Part shown: positions 46,185 through 54,831 of the stretch, one piece after another | How positions within the stretch are numbered: position 1 is the first letter of the stretch | Layout: the number at the start of each line of letters is the position of its first letter | Assembly (NCBI GenBank): GCA_900472625.1 | Contig: UCIT01000007.1 | Span: 186,001 to 250,000, forward strand | Source: Hyphomicrobiales bacterium | GTDB lineage: Bacteria > Pseudomonadota > Alphaproteobacteria > Rhizobiales > Rhizobiaceae | Length of the DNA stretch: 64,000 nucleotides | Reading direction: 5' to 3' | Translations under genes and position numbers: made by a program | Notes under the pieces: model-generated | What the model was told of the DNA's origin: nothing | The model's input: the letters and a program-made list of their open reading frames with translations, nothing else | Database searches by the model: none

Positions 46185-48125
46185 ATGCTTCTCGGGGAAT
46201 ATGCGCAGGGCGCGGTCAATGCCCGCCATACGGTGCTTAATGAGAAATCGAGCCTCCACCCGCCGCCCACCGCACCGGTCCGGGTGATGTTCGATTCCTA
46301 CCAGGTCGAGATCGAAGCACTGCTGCGGCTCGGCATCGGCAAGCCGATGATCGCCCGCGCCGCGATCGCCGCCCGCCACAATGGCACGACGATCGAGGAT
46401 GAACTGCTGGCCAAGGGATGGGTCGATGCCGAGAGCTATTACGGCGGCCTGGCGCGCGCGCTTCGCCTGCCGTTCCTGCCGGCGCTCGACCCTCAGCTGA
46501 TCCATGACGATAGGGCCCTCGATACACAGCTTGCCGATGCGCGATCCGTGCGGCTGAACTATACAGACCGGCCGATGATCGCGATCATTCCGGAAGCCCG
46601 GCGGCTGCTCGCGCTGGCTGAGACGATGGAGGCTCGGCCGGGGCTCGCGGAGCGAGCCATCGTCACCACGCCCGCAGCGCTTCGCGCCGCCGTCTGGCGC
46701 GTTGGTGCGAGCCGCCGCGTCAAGGAGAGCATCGGCGCGCTGTTCGAGGACAAGGGGCGGTTCAGCGCCCGCATCGTATTGTCAGGCAAGCAGGGCTTCA
46801 TCGCCGGTGCTGTGCTTTGCGCCTTCGTCTTCGCGCTGATGTCCGATCTGCCGTTGCTGGATATCGTGCACATCGCGGTTTCACTGCTTTACATGTCGGC
46901 AATGCTGCTGCGGGCCCTAGCGCTCCACCATCGACGACGGCCGCCGCCGGATCCGCAGCCAACGGATCGACTGCCCGTCTACTCTGTTCTCGTTGCGCTC
47001 TACAAGGAGGCGGAGGTTGCAGGGCAGCTTGTGGCGGCGCTGAAACAGCTGAACTGGCCGGCGGCGAAACTGGATATAAAGCTGATCTGCGAGGCCGACG
47101 ACCGGGCGACGATTGCAGCGCTGCAGGCTCAGGATCTTGGGCCGCAATTCGAGATCGTCGAGGTGCCGCCGGCGCATCCACGAACGAAGCCAAAGGCGCT
47201 AAATTACGGGCTGGCGGGCGCGCGCGGTGAATATCTGGCGATCTATGACGCCGAGGATCGCCCGCATCCCGACCAGCTTCGCGCCGCCTATGCCACCTTC
47301 GTCGCCAGCCGTCGCGACGTCGCCTGCCTGCAAGCGCCGCTGATCGTTTCCAATGGCGCCGGCTCGTGGATCAGCGCCGCTTTCGCGCTGGAATACGCAT
47401 CGCTCTTTCGGCTCATCCTGCCGATGCTGGCGAGACGCCGGTTGCCGATGCCGCTGGGTGGCACCTCCAACCATCTGCGCGTTGCCGATCTCAAGGCATG
47501 CGGCGGATGGGACCCCTACAATGTGACCGAGGATGCCGATCTCGGCATGCGGCTGCACCGGCTTGGCTATCGCTGCGGCGTCATCGACTGCCCGACCTAC
47601 GAGGATGCGCCGACGACGCATGAGGTCTGGTTCAACCAGCGGACGCGCTGGTTCAAAGGCTGGTTGCAGACGTGGCTGGTGATGATGCGATCGCCGGGAA
47701 CACTGGTGCGGGAAATGGGTGTCGGCAGCTTCCTGGTCTTTCAGCTGCTCATCGGCGGCATGCTTGTCTCGGCGCTTGCCCATCCGTGGCTGATCGCGCT
47801 CGCTGCGACCACCGCCACTTACCTGACGCTGGGTTTCCCGCCGCCCGGCACCCGTGAAACCACATTGTTTGCCATCGATATCGCCAACACTCTAGGAAGC
47901 TACGGCATTTTCCTGTTGCTCGGCCGCAAGGCGATGCTGCGCGACGAGAAGCGACAGATCGGCTGGCGCTGGCTTGGTATTCCGGTCTACTGGCTGATGA
48001 TATCCGCCGCCGCCTGGCGCGCGGTATTGCAACTGCCGTACCGGCCGTTCTTCTGGGACAAGACGCCTCACCTTCCCGTCATGGCGGCTACGTCTGCGCG
48101 ACATGCGCCGAGCGCTCTTCGCTAG
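46185..48125 (+). CDS. Family 2 glycosyltransferase with N-terminal MshEN-like domain
   Basis: A 646-residue membrane glycosyltransferase. Residues about 40-180 look like the MshEN/GspE N-terminal domain fold (LLRLGIGKPMIARAAIAARH, LLAKGWVDAESYYGGLARAL). TM helices follow near 205-245, then a GT2 catalytic domain with IYDAEDRPHPDQ (about 352-363), TEDADLGMRLHRLGY and the acceptor motif QRTRWFKGW (about 484). C-terminal TM helices complete a processive cellulose-synthase-like layout. The product polysaccharide is unknown. If the MshEN similarity is right, cyclic di-GMP binding could regulate it. Confidence 0.85.
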   Translation: MLLGEYAQGAVNARHTVLNEKSSLHPPPTAPVRVMFDSYQVEIEALLRLGIGKPMIARAAIAARHNGTTIEDELLAKGWVDAESYYGGLARALRLPFLPALDPQLIHDDRALDTQLADARSVRLNYTDRPMIAIIPEARRLLALAETMEARPGLAERAIVTTPAALRAAVWRVGASRRVKESIGALFEDKGRFSARIVLSGKQGFIAGAVLCAFVFALMSDLPLLDIVHIAVSLLYMSAMLLRALALHHRRRPPPDPQPTDRLPVYSVLVALYKEAEVAGQLVAALKQLNWPAAKLDIKLICEADDRATIAALQAQDLGPQFEIVEVPPAHPRTKPKALNYGLAGARGEYLAIYDAEDRPHPDQLRAAYATFVASRRDVACLQAPLIVSNGAGSWISAAFALEYASLFRLILPMLARRRLPMPLGGTSNHLRVADLKACGGWDPYNVTEDADLGMRLHRLGYRCGVIDCPTYEDAPTTHEVWFNQRTRWFKGWLQTWLVMMRSPGTLVREMGVGSFLVFQLLIGGMLVSALAHPWLIALAATTATYLTLGFPPPGTRETTLFAIDIANTLGSYGIFLLLGRKAMLRDEKRQIGWRWLGIPVYWLMISAAAWRAVLQLPYRPFFWDKTPHLPVMAATSARHAPSALR

Positions 48126-48330
48126 TGCGGCTCATTTTCGGTGGACAATGGTGGTGCGTTAGGTTCGCCTTAAGCAATATGGATTCTAGTCGCGACCGAC
48201 GACACCGGCCCCCGGCCGAATGCATGATGCGCCTGTCGAGCCTATCCGGGCATACGCTTCACCAACAGAATGGCGCAAGCCGTCGCAGACCGCATCCGGC
48301 CCAAATCGTGCCGCCCGAACGGACATCTCC

Positions 48331-50352
48331 ATGTTGAAGAACTTCAAGATCCGCACCAAGATCATCTCGGTCGTCGCCCTGCTCGGGCTGATCGCGATTG
48401 GTGGCCTCACCTATGTCGTTGAGGAATTCCGCAGCGCAGACATGGTCTACAGCGCCTTCATCGATCATGAAGCGCTGGCCGCCATGCAGGCCTCTCGCGC
48501 AAGCGCGTCGGCCACCGCCGCCGTGCTGCAGGCAACGGTCATCGCCCAGCTGACGCCCGGCACCGCGGACTTCGATGCCGCCGTTTCGGCGCCGGGCAAG
48601 ATGCCACAAGCGCGCGAGCGGCTGCAGCAGGCGGCCGATCTGGTGCCGGCCCGCAAGGCTGCGATCGACGAGATCATCTCCGGCATCGACGAGATGGACG
48701 CGCTGTCGAAGACGGTCGTTGATCTGGCAAAGGCCGGAAATCAGGCAGCGGCGCAAGCGGCATCGCGCGAACTGAACGCCAAGCTCGGCGTCGTGACGCC
48801 GAAGATGATTGCCAACAATGATGCGCTGATGGTGTTGCTGAATGACGGCGGCGATGCGCTCTCTGTGGCGGTCAACACCCGGACCGATCTTTCGCTTGCG
48901 CTTACCGGGCTTGCGATGCTTGGCGCGATCGGCCTCAGCATCTGGATCGCTCAGGCCGGGATCACCGCGCCGATGGCGCGGCTGCGCGCGCGGATGACAG
49001 GTCTTTCCAGAGGCGATACCGCAAGCCCCGTTAACGGCACCGAGAGGCGTGACGAGGTTGGCGAAATGGCGACGGCCGTCTCGATCTTCCGCGACCACGC
49101 AATCGAGCGGCTGCGGCTTGAACGGGAAACCGAAAAGAACCGCAGCCTCAGCGACAGCGAACGGCGCGAGATCGAAGCGCAGAGGGCAACCGAGGCGGCG
49201 GATCTGTCGCGCACGGTCACGGCGCTCGGCGAAGGCCTGCGCAAGCTGGCCGGCGGCGACCTCGTTTCGCAGATCAACACGCCGTTCATCGGCGATCTCG
49301 ACGCATTGCGCGAAGACTTCAACAATTCCGTCTTCCGGCTCAACGAGACCATGCAGACGGTGGGCGACAATGCGCGTGCGATCACCGCGGGCGCCGGCGA
49401 AATCCGCTCCTCGGCAGATCAGCTTTCGCGGCGTACCGAACAGCAGGCGGCCTCCGTCGAGCAGACAGCTGCAGCGCTGGAGGAGATCACCACCACCGTC
49501 CAGGACGCGGCAAGGCGGGCCGAGGAGGCGCGCACGCTGGTAGGCCGGACCCGCAGCGGCGCCGAGCGATCGGGCGAAGTGGTGCGCAAGGCGGTCAGCG
49601 CGATGGAACAGATCGAACAATCTTCCGTGGCGATCGGCAACATCATCGGCGTCATCGACGACATCGCCTTCCAGACCAACCTCTTGGCTCTGAACGCCGG
49701 AGTCGAGGCAGCGCGCGCCGGCGAGGCCGGAAAGGGCTTCGCGGTCGTTGCGCAGGAAGTACGCGAACTCGCCCAGCGCTCGGCCAATGCGGCGCGCGAA
49801 ATCCAGTCGCTGATCAGCACGTCGGGCAACCAAGTGCAGGCCGGCGTCTCGCTGGTCGGAGAGACCGGAAAGGCACTGGAAGCGATCGTGCAGGAGGTGC
49901 AGGAGATCAACCAGCACGTCAACGCGATCGCCGAAGCCTCGCGCGAACAATCGATCGGGTTGCAGGAGATCAACACAGCCGTTAACGCGATGGATCAGGG
50001 CACCCAGCAAAACGCGGCGATGGTGGAAGAGAGCACGGCTGCAAGCCACAAGCTGGCCGCGGAAGCTGCGGCGCTCAATACGCTGCTCGATCAGTTCAAG
50101 CTCGGCGGCGACGGCGCTGCCGGCATCGCGTTCACGCCGAGGCCCCTGCGCGATCCCAACGAACCGCTACCGCCCAAGACCGGCGGGCCAACCATCCTCA
50201 CCCGCAAGGCACCGGTTCGCGTTGCCACATCGGGCGTCTCCCGGCCCGCCTCCTCGCCGGCGCGGGCGCTCAGCCAGAAGCTTGCCAATGCGTTCAGCAC
50301 CGAAAGCTCGGCATCAAACGGTAAGAAGGATGACGACTGGACGGAGTTTTGA
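48331..50352 (+). CDS. Methyl-accepting chemotaxis protein
   Basis: A 673-residue receptor with TM1 (about 11-31), a roughly 150-residue periplasmic helical domain, TM2 (about 187-207), HAMP elements (about 208-340) and a long signalling domain. The hairpin tip [20 protein letters not shown] and the flanking [15 protein letters not shown] are intact. It ends in DDDWTEF, an xWxxF-type tether that docks CheR/CheB for adaptation. The ligand is unknown. A strong terminator follows, so it is monocistronic. Confidence 0.92.
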   Translation: MLKNFKIRTKIISVVALLGLIAIGGLTYVVEEFRSADMVYSAFIDHEALAAMQASRASASATAAVLQATVIAQLTPGTADFDAAVSAPGKMPQARERLQQAADLVPARKAAIDEIISGIDEMDALSKTVVDLAKAGNQAAAQAASRELNAKLGVVTPKMIANNDALMVLLNDGGDALSVAVNTRTDLSLALTGLAMLGAIGLSIWIAQAGITAPMARLRARMTGLSRGDTASPVNGTERRDEVGEMATAVSIFRDHAIERLRLERETEKNRSLSDSERREIEAQRATEAADLSRTVTALGEGLRKLAGGDLVSQINTPFIGDLDALREDFNNSVFRLNETMQTVGDNARAITAGAGEIRSSADQLSRRTEQQAASVEQTAAALEEITTTVQDAARRAEEARTLVGRTRSGAERSGEVVRKAVSAMEQIEQSSVAIGNIIGVIDDIAFQTNLLALNAGVEAARAGEAGKGFAVVAQEVRELAQRSANAAREIQSLISTSGNQVQAGVSLVGETGKALEAIVQEVQEINQHVNAIAEASREQSIGLQEINTAVNAMDQGTQQNAAMVEESTAASHKLAAEAAALNTLLDQFKLGGDGAAGIAFTPRPLRDPNEPLPPKTGGPTILTRKAPVRVATSGVSRPASSPARALSQKLANAFSTESSASNGKKDDDWTEF

Positions 50353-50378
50353 GGCTACCACCCCTATAGCAGACAACG

Positions 50379-50405
50379 AAATGGGCGGCCTGAGGCCGCC
50401 CATTT
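50379..50405. terminator. Strong hairpin terminator after MCP gene
   Basis: A 12-base-pair stem (AAATGGGCGGCC with GGCCGCCCATTT) and 3-base loop are followed by T on the plus strand. The arms begin in A and end in T, so it can work in both directions. Confidence 0.88.
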
Positions 50406-50474
50406 TCAATTCGGCCGATGCCGAAGTCTAGTCACTTCATCGTAGCATTCGCCGGATATTCCCGGCGTTCCGGT

Positions 50475-50663
50475 TCAGACGAGACCGAGGGAAATCTCTT
50501 CGACCTTGCGGCCGCGTCCGTAATCACGCTCGTACGACGAACGGCGATCCTGCCGCTTGTAGGCAGCGATATCGAGTTCCGGCTGATGGTACCCGTCCGC
50601 ATAGGTTCCGGTATCCACAGCATCGGCGACGTCGCTTTTCGCGGTGAAAATCTTCAACAGCAT
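50475..50663 (-). CDS. Small conserved-looking protein, 62 aa
   Basis: A 62-residue hydrophilic protein beginning MLLKIFTAKSDVADAVDTGT and rich in tyrosine, arginine and aspartate near the C-terminus (SSYERDYGRGRK). An AGGAGG ribosome site eight bases before the ATG makes it a likely real gene, although it is too small for family assignment. It sits between the MCP terminator and the BA14K gene. No function can be inferred. Confidence 0.6.
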   Translation of the reverse strand: MLLKIFTAKSDVADAVDTGTYADGYHQPELDIAAYKRQDRRSSYERDYGRGRKVEEISLGLV

Positions 50664-50893
50664 TTCGCCATTCCTCCTCTTGAGCGTCGGTAACGGCCAA
50701 AGCGCCGTCTAGGTTCCATCTACCGGAGAATAGTTAAAAATTAACCACGTCCATTAGGAAGTCATCAAGTTATCGGAACGGATGAGGCTATTTTTTGACG
50801 AATGTCTGGCGCAACGCTTAGGAGAGACTTCCGGCAAGCCGAGTCCCTTCAGAGCCTGCCCTCTTCTCTTTCAGCACTTTCCAAAAACGCAAA

Positions 50894-50927
50894 ACGCCCG
50901 CCTTCCATCTGATGGAGAGGCGGGCGT
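50894..50927 (-). terminator. Terminator of the BA14K gene
   Basis: A 10-base-pair stem (ACGCCCGCCT with AGGCGGGCGT) has a 14-base loop that is itself partly paired. On the minus strand it is followed by TTTTGCGTTTTT, and it lies 18 bases beyond the BA14K stop. Confidence 0.82.
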
Positions 50928-50944
50928 CATGCATTGGTCGGCGA

Positions 50945-51376
50945 TCAATAATAGGGTGAGGTGCAAACCGCCCTGACGCCTACTCTCGGGGCATAGGTGT
51001 TGTCGGAGGCGCGGTAGGTCCGGTAGCGCGACGCGCACCAATCATAGTGCTGCGGATTGATGCCGGCATAGGCTGGCCGCCTTGGCTGGCTGGCAATGGC
51101 GCCACCGATAATCGCGCCGGCACCGAAAGCTGCCAACGGGTACCAGTACCCATCGTTATGGCGGCGATAACCCCTGTGGTAGCCACGGTAGCCGTGGTGA
51201 CCATTCCAATAACCCGGCCGGTGGCGGCGGTACTGAATCTGCTCGGCCTCCGACACCTGCGGGGCCGTGTGGCCGCCCAAGGGCTGCGCGATCGGCATCG
51301 CGGTGGCCGGCATGACGGCGGAAACCGCCATCAGCAATCCCATGGCGCCGGCAATGATGGCTTTATGCATCTGCAT
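50945..51376 (-). CDS. BA14K-family exported protein
   Basis: A 143-residue exported protein: signal segment MHKAIIAGAMGLLMAVSAVM, then a Gly/Tyr/His/Arg-rich middle, a short hydrophobic patch (LAAFGAGAIIGGAIA), and the BA14K signature HYDWCASRYRTYRASDNTYA with a second cysteine near the C-terminus. In Brucella, BA14K is an immunoreactive membrane-associated protein with lectin-like behaviour; the rhizobial role is unproved. The ATG at 51376 follows AAAAGGA. A terminator is present downstream. Confidence 0.85.
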   Translation of the reverse strand: MQMHKAIIAGAMGLLMAVSAVMPATAMPIAQPLGGHTAPQVSEAEQIQYRRHRPGYWNGHHGYRGYHRGYRRHNDGYWYPLAAFGAGAIIGGAIASQPRRPAYAGINPQHYDWCASRYRTYRASDNTYAPRVGVRAVCTSPYY

Positions 51377-51532
51377 CCAATGAATCCTTTTCAATCTCAA
51401 CGAGTGGTAACCGTAAAGCATCGCCGACGGTTCCATTGATCAAATTCTTTTGAATTTCCGTGAGTTGAGCGGAAGACGCCATATCGTTGGATGGCCCAAG
51501 GCACACCGCATCGCCAGTCACCCAGCGCGTTT

Positions 51533-51775
51533 TCAGAGACTGAAACGCACCCCGAGCCCCGTCAGCGTTCGCCACTGGACGGTGCATTGGAACGACCGCC
51601 CATCGGAGAGCGCCAGGCCAAATTCGCCGGGAACCGTGGCCGCGCCATCGAGCGCAAGACGGGCGCCGCCGTCGGACAAATCCCTGACGAGGCAATCCAT
51701 GACGCTGGCACCGTCATTGAGCAGAATCTTCGCGCCGATGAACGTACGCTTGCGCTGATCTCGTCTGTTTTCCAT
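51533..51775 (-). CDS. PilZ-domain protein (cyclic di-GMP binding)
   Basis: An 80-residue single PilZ domain. The N-terminal arginine motif RRDQRKR and the downstream DLSDGGARL box are the two cyclic di-GMP-contacting elements. Single-domain PilZ proteins act as effectors in motility, exopolysaccharide or division control. The ATG at 51775 has an AGGTGAG site; an upstream in-frame ATG would add nine residues. It is the last host gene before the prophage edge. Partners are not identifiable here. Confidence 0.87.
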   Translation of the reverse strand: MENRRDQRKRTFIGAKILLNDGASVMDCLVRDLSDGGARLALDGAATVPGEFGLALSDGRSFQCTVQWRTLTGLGVRFSL

Positions 51776-51950
51776 CGCAATTCTCACCTTTAAAAAATGC
51801 ATATTCGGCGGTGCGTGACCAAGCCATTAATCGGCCCACCTGACATCCAACGGGTCATTGGTGGTAGTGTCCAAATTGCCGCAGAATGTCGGCCGCAGAG
51901 CCGCTTCCGTCACAGGATGCGGTTCGTTTCATCAATGATTTTTGAGAAGA

Positions 51951-51967
51951 TGGAGCGGGTGAAGGGA
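51951..51967 (-). other. Candidate left attachment site: tRNA-Gly 3' fragment
   Basis: On the minus strand the sequence reads TCCCTTCACCCGCTCCA, which is the acceptor stem and CCA end expected for alphaproteobacterial tRNA-Gly(GCC). The rest of the tRNA does not follow, as expected when an integrase uses the tRNA 3' end as core. The prediction is an intact tRNA-Gly on the minus strand at the right end of the element. The 286 bases from 51803 to 52088 otherwise hold no gene. Confidence 0.55.
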
Positions 51968-52027
51968 TCCGACCTAGTCGGAATATCTGTTGTTTTCACT
52001 CGTTTATTTCAGTCCCTATTTTGCCGG

Positions 52028-52047
52028 TACCGACATTGATACCGACA
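52028..52047. repeat. Direct repeat next to attachment site (possible integrase arm sites)
   Basis: TACCGACA occurs twice, at 52028-52035 and 52040-52047, 12 bases apart. Such spaced short direct repeats next to a core site are typical of integrase arm sites, though nothing here proves binding. Confidence 0.3.
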
Positions 52048-52088
52048 AAACGCTGCGCTGCCCTGAGACGTCAGGAGAATGGAAAAGG

Positions 52089-52850
52089 CTAAGCTCGTGC
52101 CTTTACCTTTTCGGGAATCACTCCTTCGAGGTTTTCGAAGCTGAGGATCTGAGGCAGAAATTGATCGCCAACGGTGTATCTCGACCCATGCTTTTCAATG
52201 GACACCTGGACGTATCCACCGCGGCTCCTGCCATGCTCGGCGATGACGCTCGACGGTAACCGGAGGAGTTCGAACTGCGTCTGGGATCTGGTATCGGCAA
52301 CTAGAATGACCACGAGGTTTTCGTGAGTGGGCGGCAGGTTGACGTCGATACCCTTCGAGCTGACGTTCAGACGCTTCACCTCGATAGGGAACTGGCGTCC
52401 CTTTAGAATGGCGTATAGGTCGGGCTGACCCGCATCAGCATTGCCCTCGGGGAACGCGATATGACCGCCAGCCATCTGGATCAAGCCGGCGATGTAGTTG
52501 ACGGCGCCGTCGGCCGTGGCATTGCGCTTCTGTCGCTCGACCGGAGTTTGATCGGGAACGATGCCGAGCGAGAGCCACGACTCATCCACATCGAGGAGGA
52601 TCGCGATCTGCTTCATGATCTTTGGGCGCGGACGCGATTCACCGGAAAACCACTTGCGGGCTGCCTCAGGGCTTACGCTGGTGCCGAAGCGCTCCATGAG
52701 GCCGTCATAAAGCCATTTTTGCTTTCCACGACCTTCAGTCGGGCAGCTCTTGTTTTGGTAGCACGCCTCTTCTAGGCGCTTGGCAAATGCTTTGTCGCGT
52801 ATGACCGGCTGTTCCTTAATGCCGGTCAATTCGCCCATTTTCCCAACCAT
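52089..52850 (-). CDS. Phage repressor: XRE-type HTH plus PD-(D/E)XK-like domain
   Basis: A 253-residue protein. Residues about 18-97 form a phage-repressor HTH (WLYDGLMERFGTSVSPEAAR, then KWFSGESRPRPKIMKQIAIL). The C-terminal part has D144 in GQPDLYAILKG and E157-V-K159 in FPIEVKRL, the spacing of a PD-(D/E)XK nuclease fold, and no S24 serine/lysine pair. It could therefore not self-cleave as LexA-type repressors do. A symmetric operator-like site lies 15 bases upstream of its start, which suggests autorepression. Nuclease activity is not shown, and a degenerate fold used for dimerisation is equally possible. Confidence 0.75.
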   Translation of the reverse strand: MVGKMGELTGIKEQPVIRDKAFAKRLEEACYQNKSCPTEGRGKQKWLYDGLMERFGTSVSPEAARKWFSGESRPRPKIMKQIAILLDVDESWLSLGIVPDQTPVERQKRNATADGAVNYIAGLIQMAGGHIAFPEGNADAGQPDLYAILKGRQFPIEVKRLNVSSKGIDVNLPPTHENLVVILVADTRSQTQFELLRLPSSVIAEHGRSRGGYVQVSIEKHGSRYTVGDQFLPQILSFENLEGVIPEKVKARA

Positions 52851-52865
52851 TTTTCTTGCCTTCGT

Positions 52866-52882
52866 TTCAACTCGATGTTGAA
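52866..52882. promoter_or_regulatory. Prophage operator-like site 1 (perfect consensus)
   Basis: TTCAAC-TCGAT-GTTGAA, 12 of 12 arm positions, 15 bases upstream of the repressor start at 52850. A second inverted element GTTGA-N6-TCAAC follows at 52897-52912. This is the best match of the prophage motif and fits autorepression. Confidence 0.6.
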
Positions 52883-53020
52883 TTGATAGGGCTAAAGTTG
52901 AATGAAGTCAACGTGTTGGGATTTTGGCTCGGGAAATGCTTAACGGATAAGGTAAATAACCCAGAAATAGTGCGCACTTAACTCTGGATTTTCGCGCGGG
53001 AGTGTGAGCGGAAATGCAAC

Positions 53021-54571
53021 TCAAGTTCGGTACGTGGATAGATCGATTCGCGTTGCCTCTATCACTCTACTCTGAACAGCATCCTTTGCATCCAGGATCG
53101 GCAAAATCGCCTCGTCGTGCGTGCCTTCAGCAATAATCCTGTGGTTCCAAACGATGTCGGCAGTCTGCCCTGAACGCCACAGACGTTTATTGAACTGCTG
53201 GAAAAGTTCAAGGTCCGCTGTCAGACCATACCATACCGAGGTGTTGCTGCCCTTCTGGATATTCAGACCATGCCCCGCCGACAGAGGGTGCGCCAGCAGC
53301 ATGTCGATCTCGCCGGCGTTCCACATGTTCTTCGTCCGTCGAACATCTTTGGACTCATTGAGGACGACGGCTTTGGGAAACCGCTTCTTGATCCGCGCTA
53401 GGTCGAAGCGGAAGCTGTAGGCGACCAGCAAGGGCGTTCCATTCGCCTCATCGTGCAGGTTCTCCAAAGCGTCAAGTTTGAGATCGTGAACGAAAATATC
53501 GTTACCATCTTCTTGATACATGCTGCCATTTGCGAACTGCAGAAGCTTGTTTGTCAGGACGCCAGCGTTGACGGCCTCCACATCATACATCTCAGAGACC
53601 AGCGTCCGCTTGAAACGCCTGTACTCATCCATCACCTTCGGCGGCAACTTGACCTTGATCGGGTTTGGCATGAACGGCGGCAGCTCAGCGTAATCCCTGG
53701 GATCGAGGCTAAACATGATATCTTGCAGCCTGGCCATGATCTCGCGCTCGGCATGCGGTTTGGCCTTCGTCTCGAAGGTGTATTGGTTCACGTCGAACCA
53801 ACGAGAGAGGAAGCCTTCTGGCCCACCCTTGTCGCGACCCAGGCGCTCGCCACCATCAACGATGTAGGACAAACCCCAGAGGTTCTGCAGCCCGTTCGGT
53901 GCGGGCGTGCCGGTAAGCTCAATCACGCCGGTCGTATGTTTGCGAGCCTGAGCCAGGGCTCCGAACCTGGTCAACTTCTTGAGCTTGGTCCGCTTCTTGC
54001 CGTTCTTCAACATTGAGGCTTCATCGATGACGATCACGTCATACGGCCATCGAGCTCCACGGCCGCTGGCTTCCCAAGCCCACGGGACGTTCTCTTTGTT
54101 GATGATGTGGATTTCCGCCTTGGATTCCATCGCTGCCAGGCGGCGCTTCGGATCGCCAGTGATGACGCTGTAGGTCGTATGGGCGAGATGGTCCCATTCC
54201 TCGATCTCGTCGGGCCAGACCGTCTCAGCGACGAGAAGCGGTGCGATGACCAACGGGCGTTTGATGACGCCTTCGTCGAGCAGATCGCGCAAGGCCGTCA
54301 AGGTTGAGACGGTTTTGCCGGAACCCATGTCGTAGGCGAGAATCAGACCGGGTGGACCACCGGGCTGCCAAATGGTCTTGATCAGGTCGACCGTCACGTC
54401 CTGGTAGTTGCGTAGGTCCGCGCGACCGAGCCGCCCTACCCCTCGAACGACTTTGAAGCCGAGGCGAGCAATCAGACGCCCAAGCGGCGTCGCCTGGACA
54501 TCGATGGGCGTAAATGAGATTGGAGCGGGTTCGTCCCGAACCCTGGTGATTAGCCGGGCGAGCGCGTTCAT
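53021..54571 (-). CDS. Phage SNF2/DEAD-like helicase
   Basis: A 516-residue SF2 ATPase. Walker A is in AYDMGSGKTVSTL (K86), DEAx in VIDEASML, motif III-like ELTGTPAPNG, and the C-terminal helicase motif is QQFNKRLWRSGQ. The layout matches phage SNF2-related helicases used in DNA remodelling during replication or recombination. Its start overlaps the VRR-NUC stop by four bases. It is the last gene of the minus-strand replication operon. Confidence 0.9.
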   Translation of the reverse strand: MNALARLITRVRDEPAPISFTPIDVQATPLGRLIARLGFKVVRGVGRLGRADLRNYQDVTVDLIKTIWQPGGPPGLILAYDMGSGKTVSTLTALRDLLDEGVIKRPLVIAPLLVAETVWPDEIEEWDHLAHTTYSVITGDPKRRLAAMESKAEIHIINKENVPWAWEASGRGARWPYDVIVIDEASMLKNGKKRTKLKKLTRFGALAQARKHTTGVIELTGTPAPNGLQNLWGLSYIVDGGERLGRDKGGPEGFLSRWFDVNQYTFETKAKPHAEREIMARLQDIMFSLDPRDYAELPPFMPNPIKVKLPPKVMDEYRRFKRTLVSEMYDVEAVNAGVLTNKLLQFANGSMYQEDGNDIFVHDLKLDALENLHDEANGTPLLVAYSFRFDLARIKKRFPKAVVLNESKDVRRTKNMWNAGEIDMLLAHPLSAGHGLNIQKGSNTSVWYGLTADLELFQQFNKRLWRSGQTADIVWNHRIIAEGTHDEAILPILDAKDAVQSRVIEATRIDLSTYRT

Positions 54572-54831
54572 TCGAAGTATGCGACCCCCGCCTCGATGTT
54601 GTCGATCACCACAACCTCGGCGCCGTGATTGCGAAGCCGCTCATGTTCCCTGGCCTGTTGAGGATTGGGGGGCTTGCCCTTCTGCTTGAATTCAGGAAAC
54701 ACAACCCTGCCGTTTCTTAGGTAGAGCCGATCGGGAGCGCCTCGCCGGCCGATCCATTTGAGTTTCCTGACCAGCCAGCCGCGAGCTTCCGCGAATTCCT
54801 GGACCTTTTCTTCAATGCGCGATTCAAGCAT
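54568..54831 (-). CDS. VRR-NUC domain nuclease
   Basis: An 87-residue nuclease with the VRR-NUC/PD-(D/E)XK core (D34 in RGAPDRLYL, E47-x-K49 in FPEFKQKGK). It probably cuts branched or flap DNA. Genes of this kind often sit next to phage SNF2 helicases, and the 4-base overlap with the helicase gene here supports joint function. Its start coincides with the stop of the methyltransferase frame. Confidence 0.88.
   Translation of the reverse strand: MLESRIEEKVQEFAEARGWLVRKLKWIGRRGAPDRLYLRNGRVVFPEFKQKGKPPNPQQAREHERLRNHGAEVVVIDNIEAGVAYFE

Noticed and set aside
48259..50049. A 596-codon minus-strand frame inside the chemotaxis receptor gene
   Set aside because: The receptor reading is unambiguous; the antisense frame is a codon-bias shadow.
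50782..50976. A 64-codon plus-strand frame
   Set aside because: It covers the terminator of the BA14K gene, has no ribosome site and no protein-like features.
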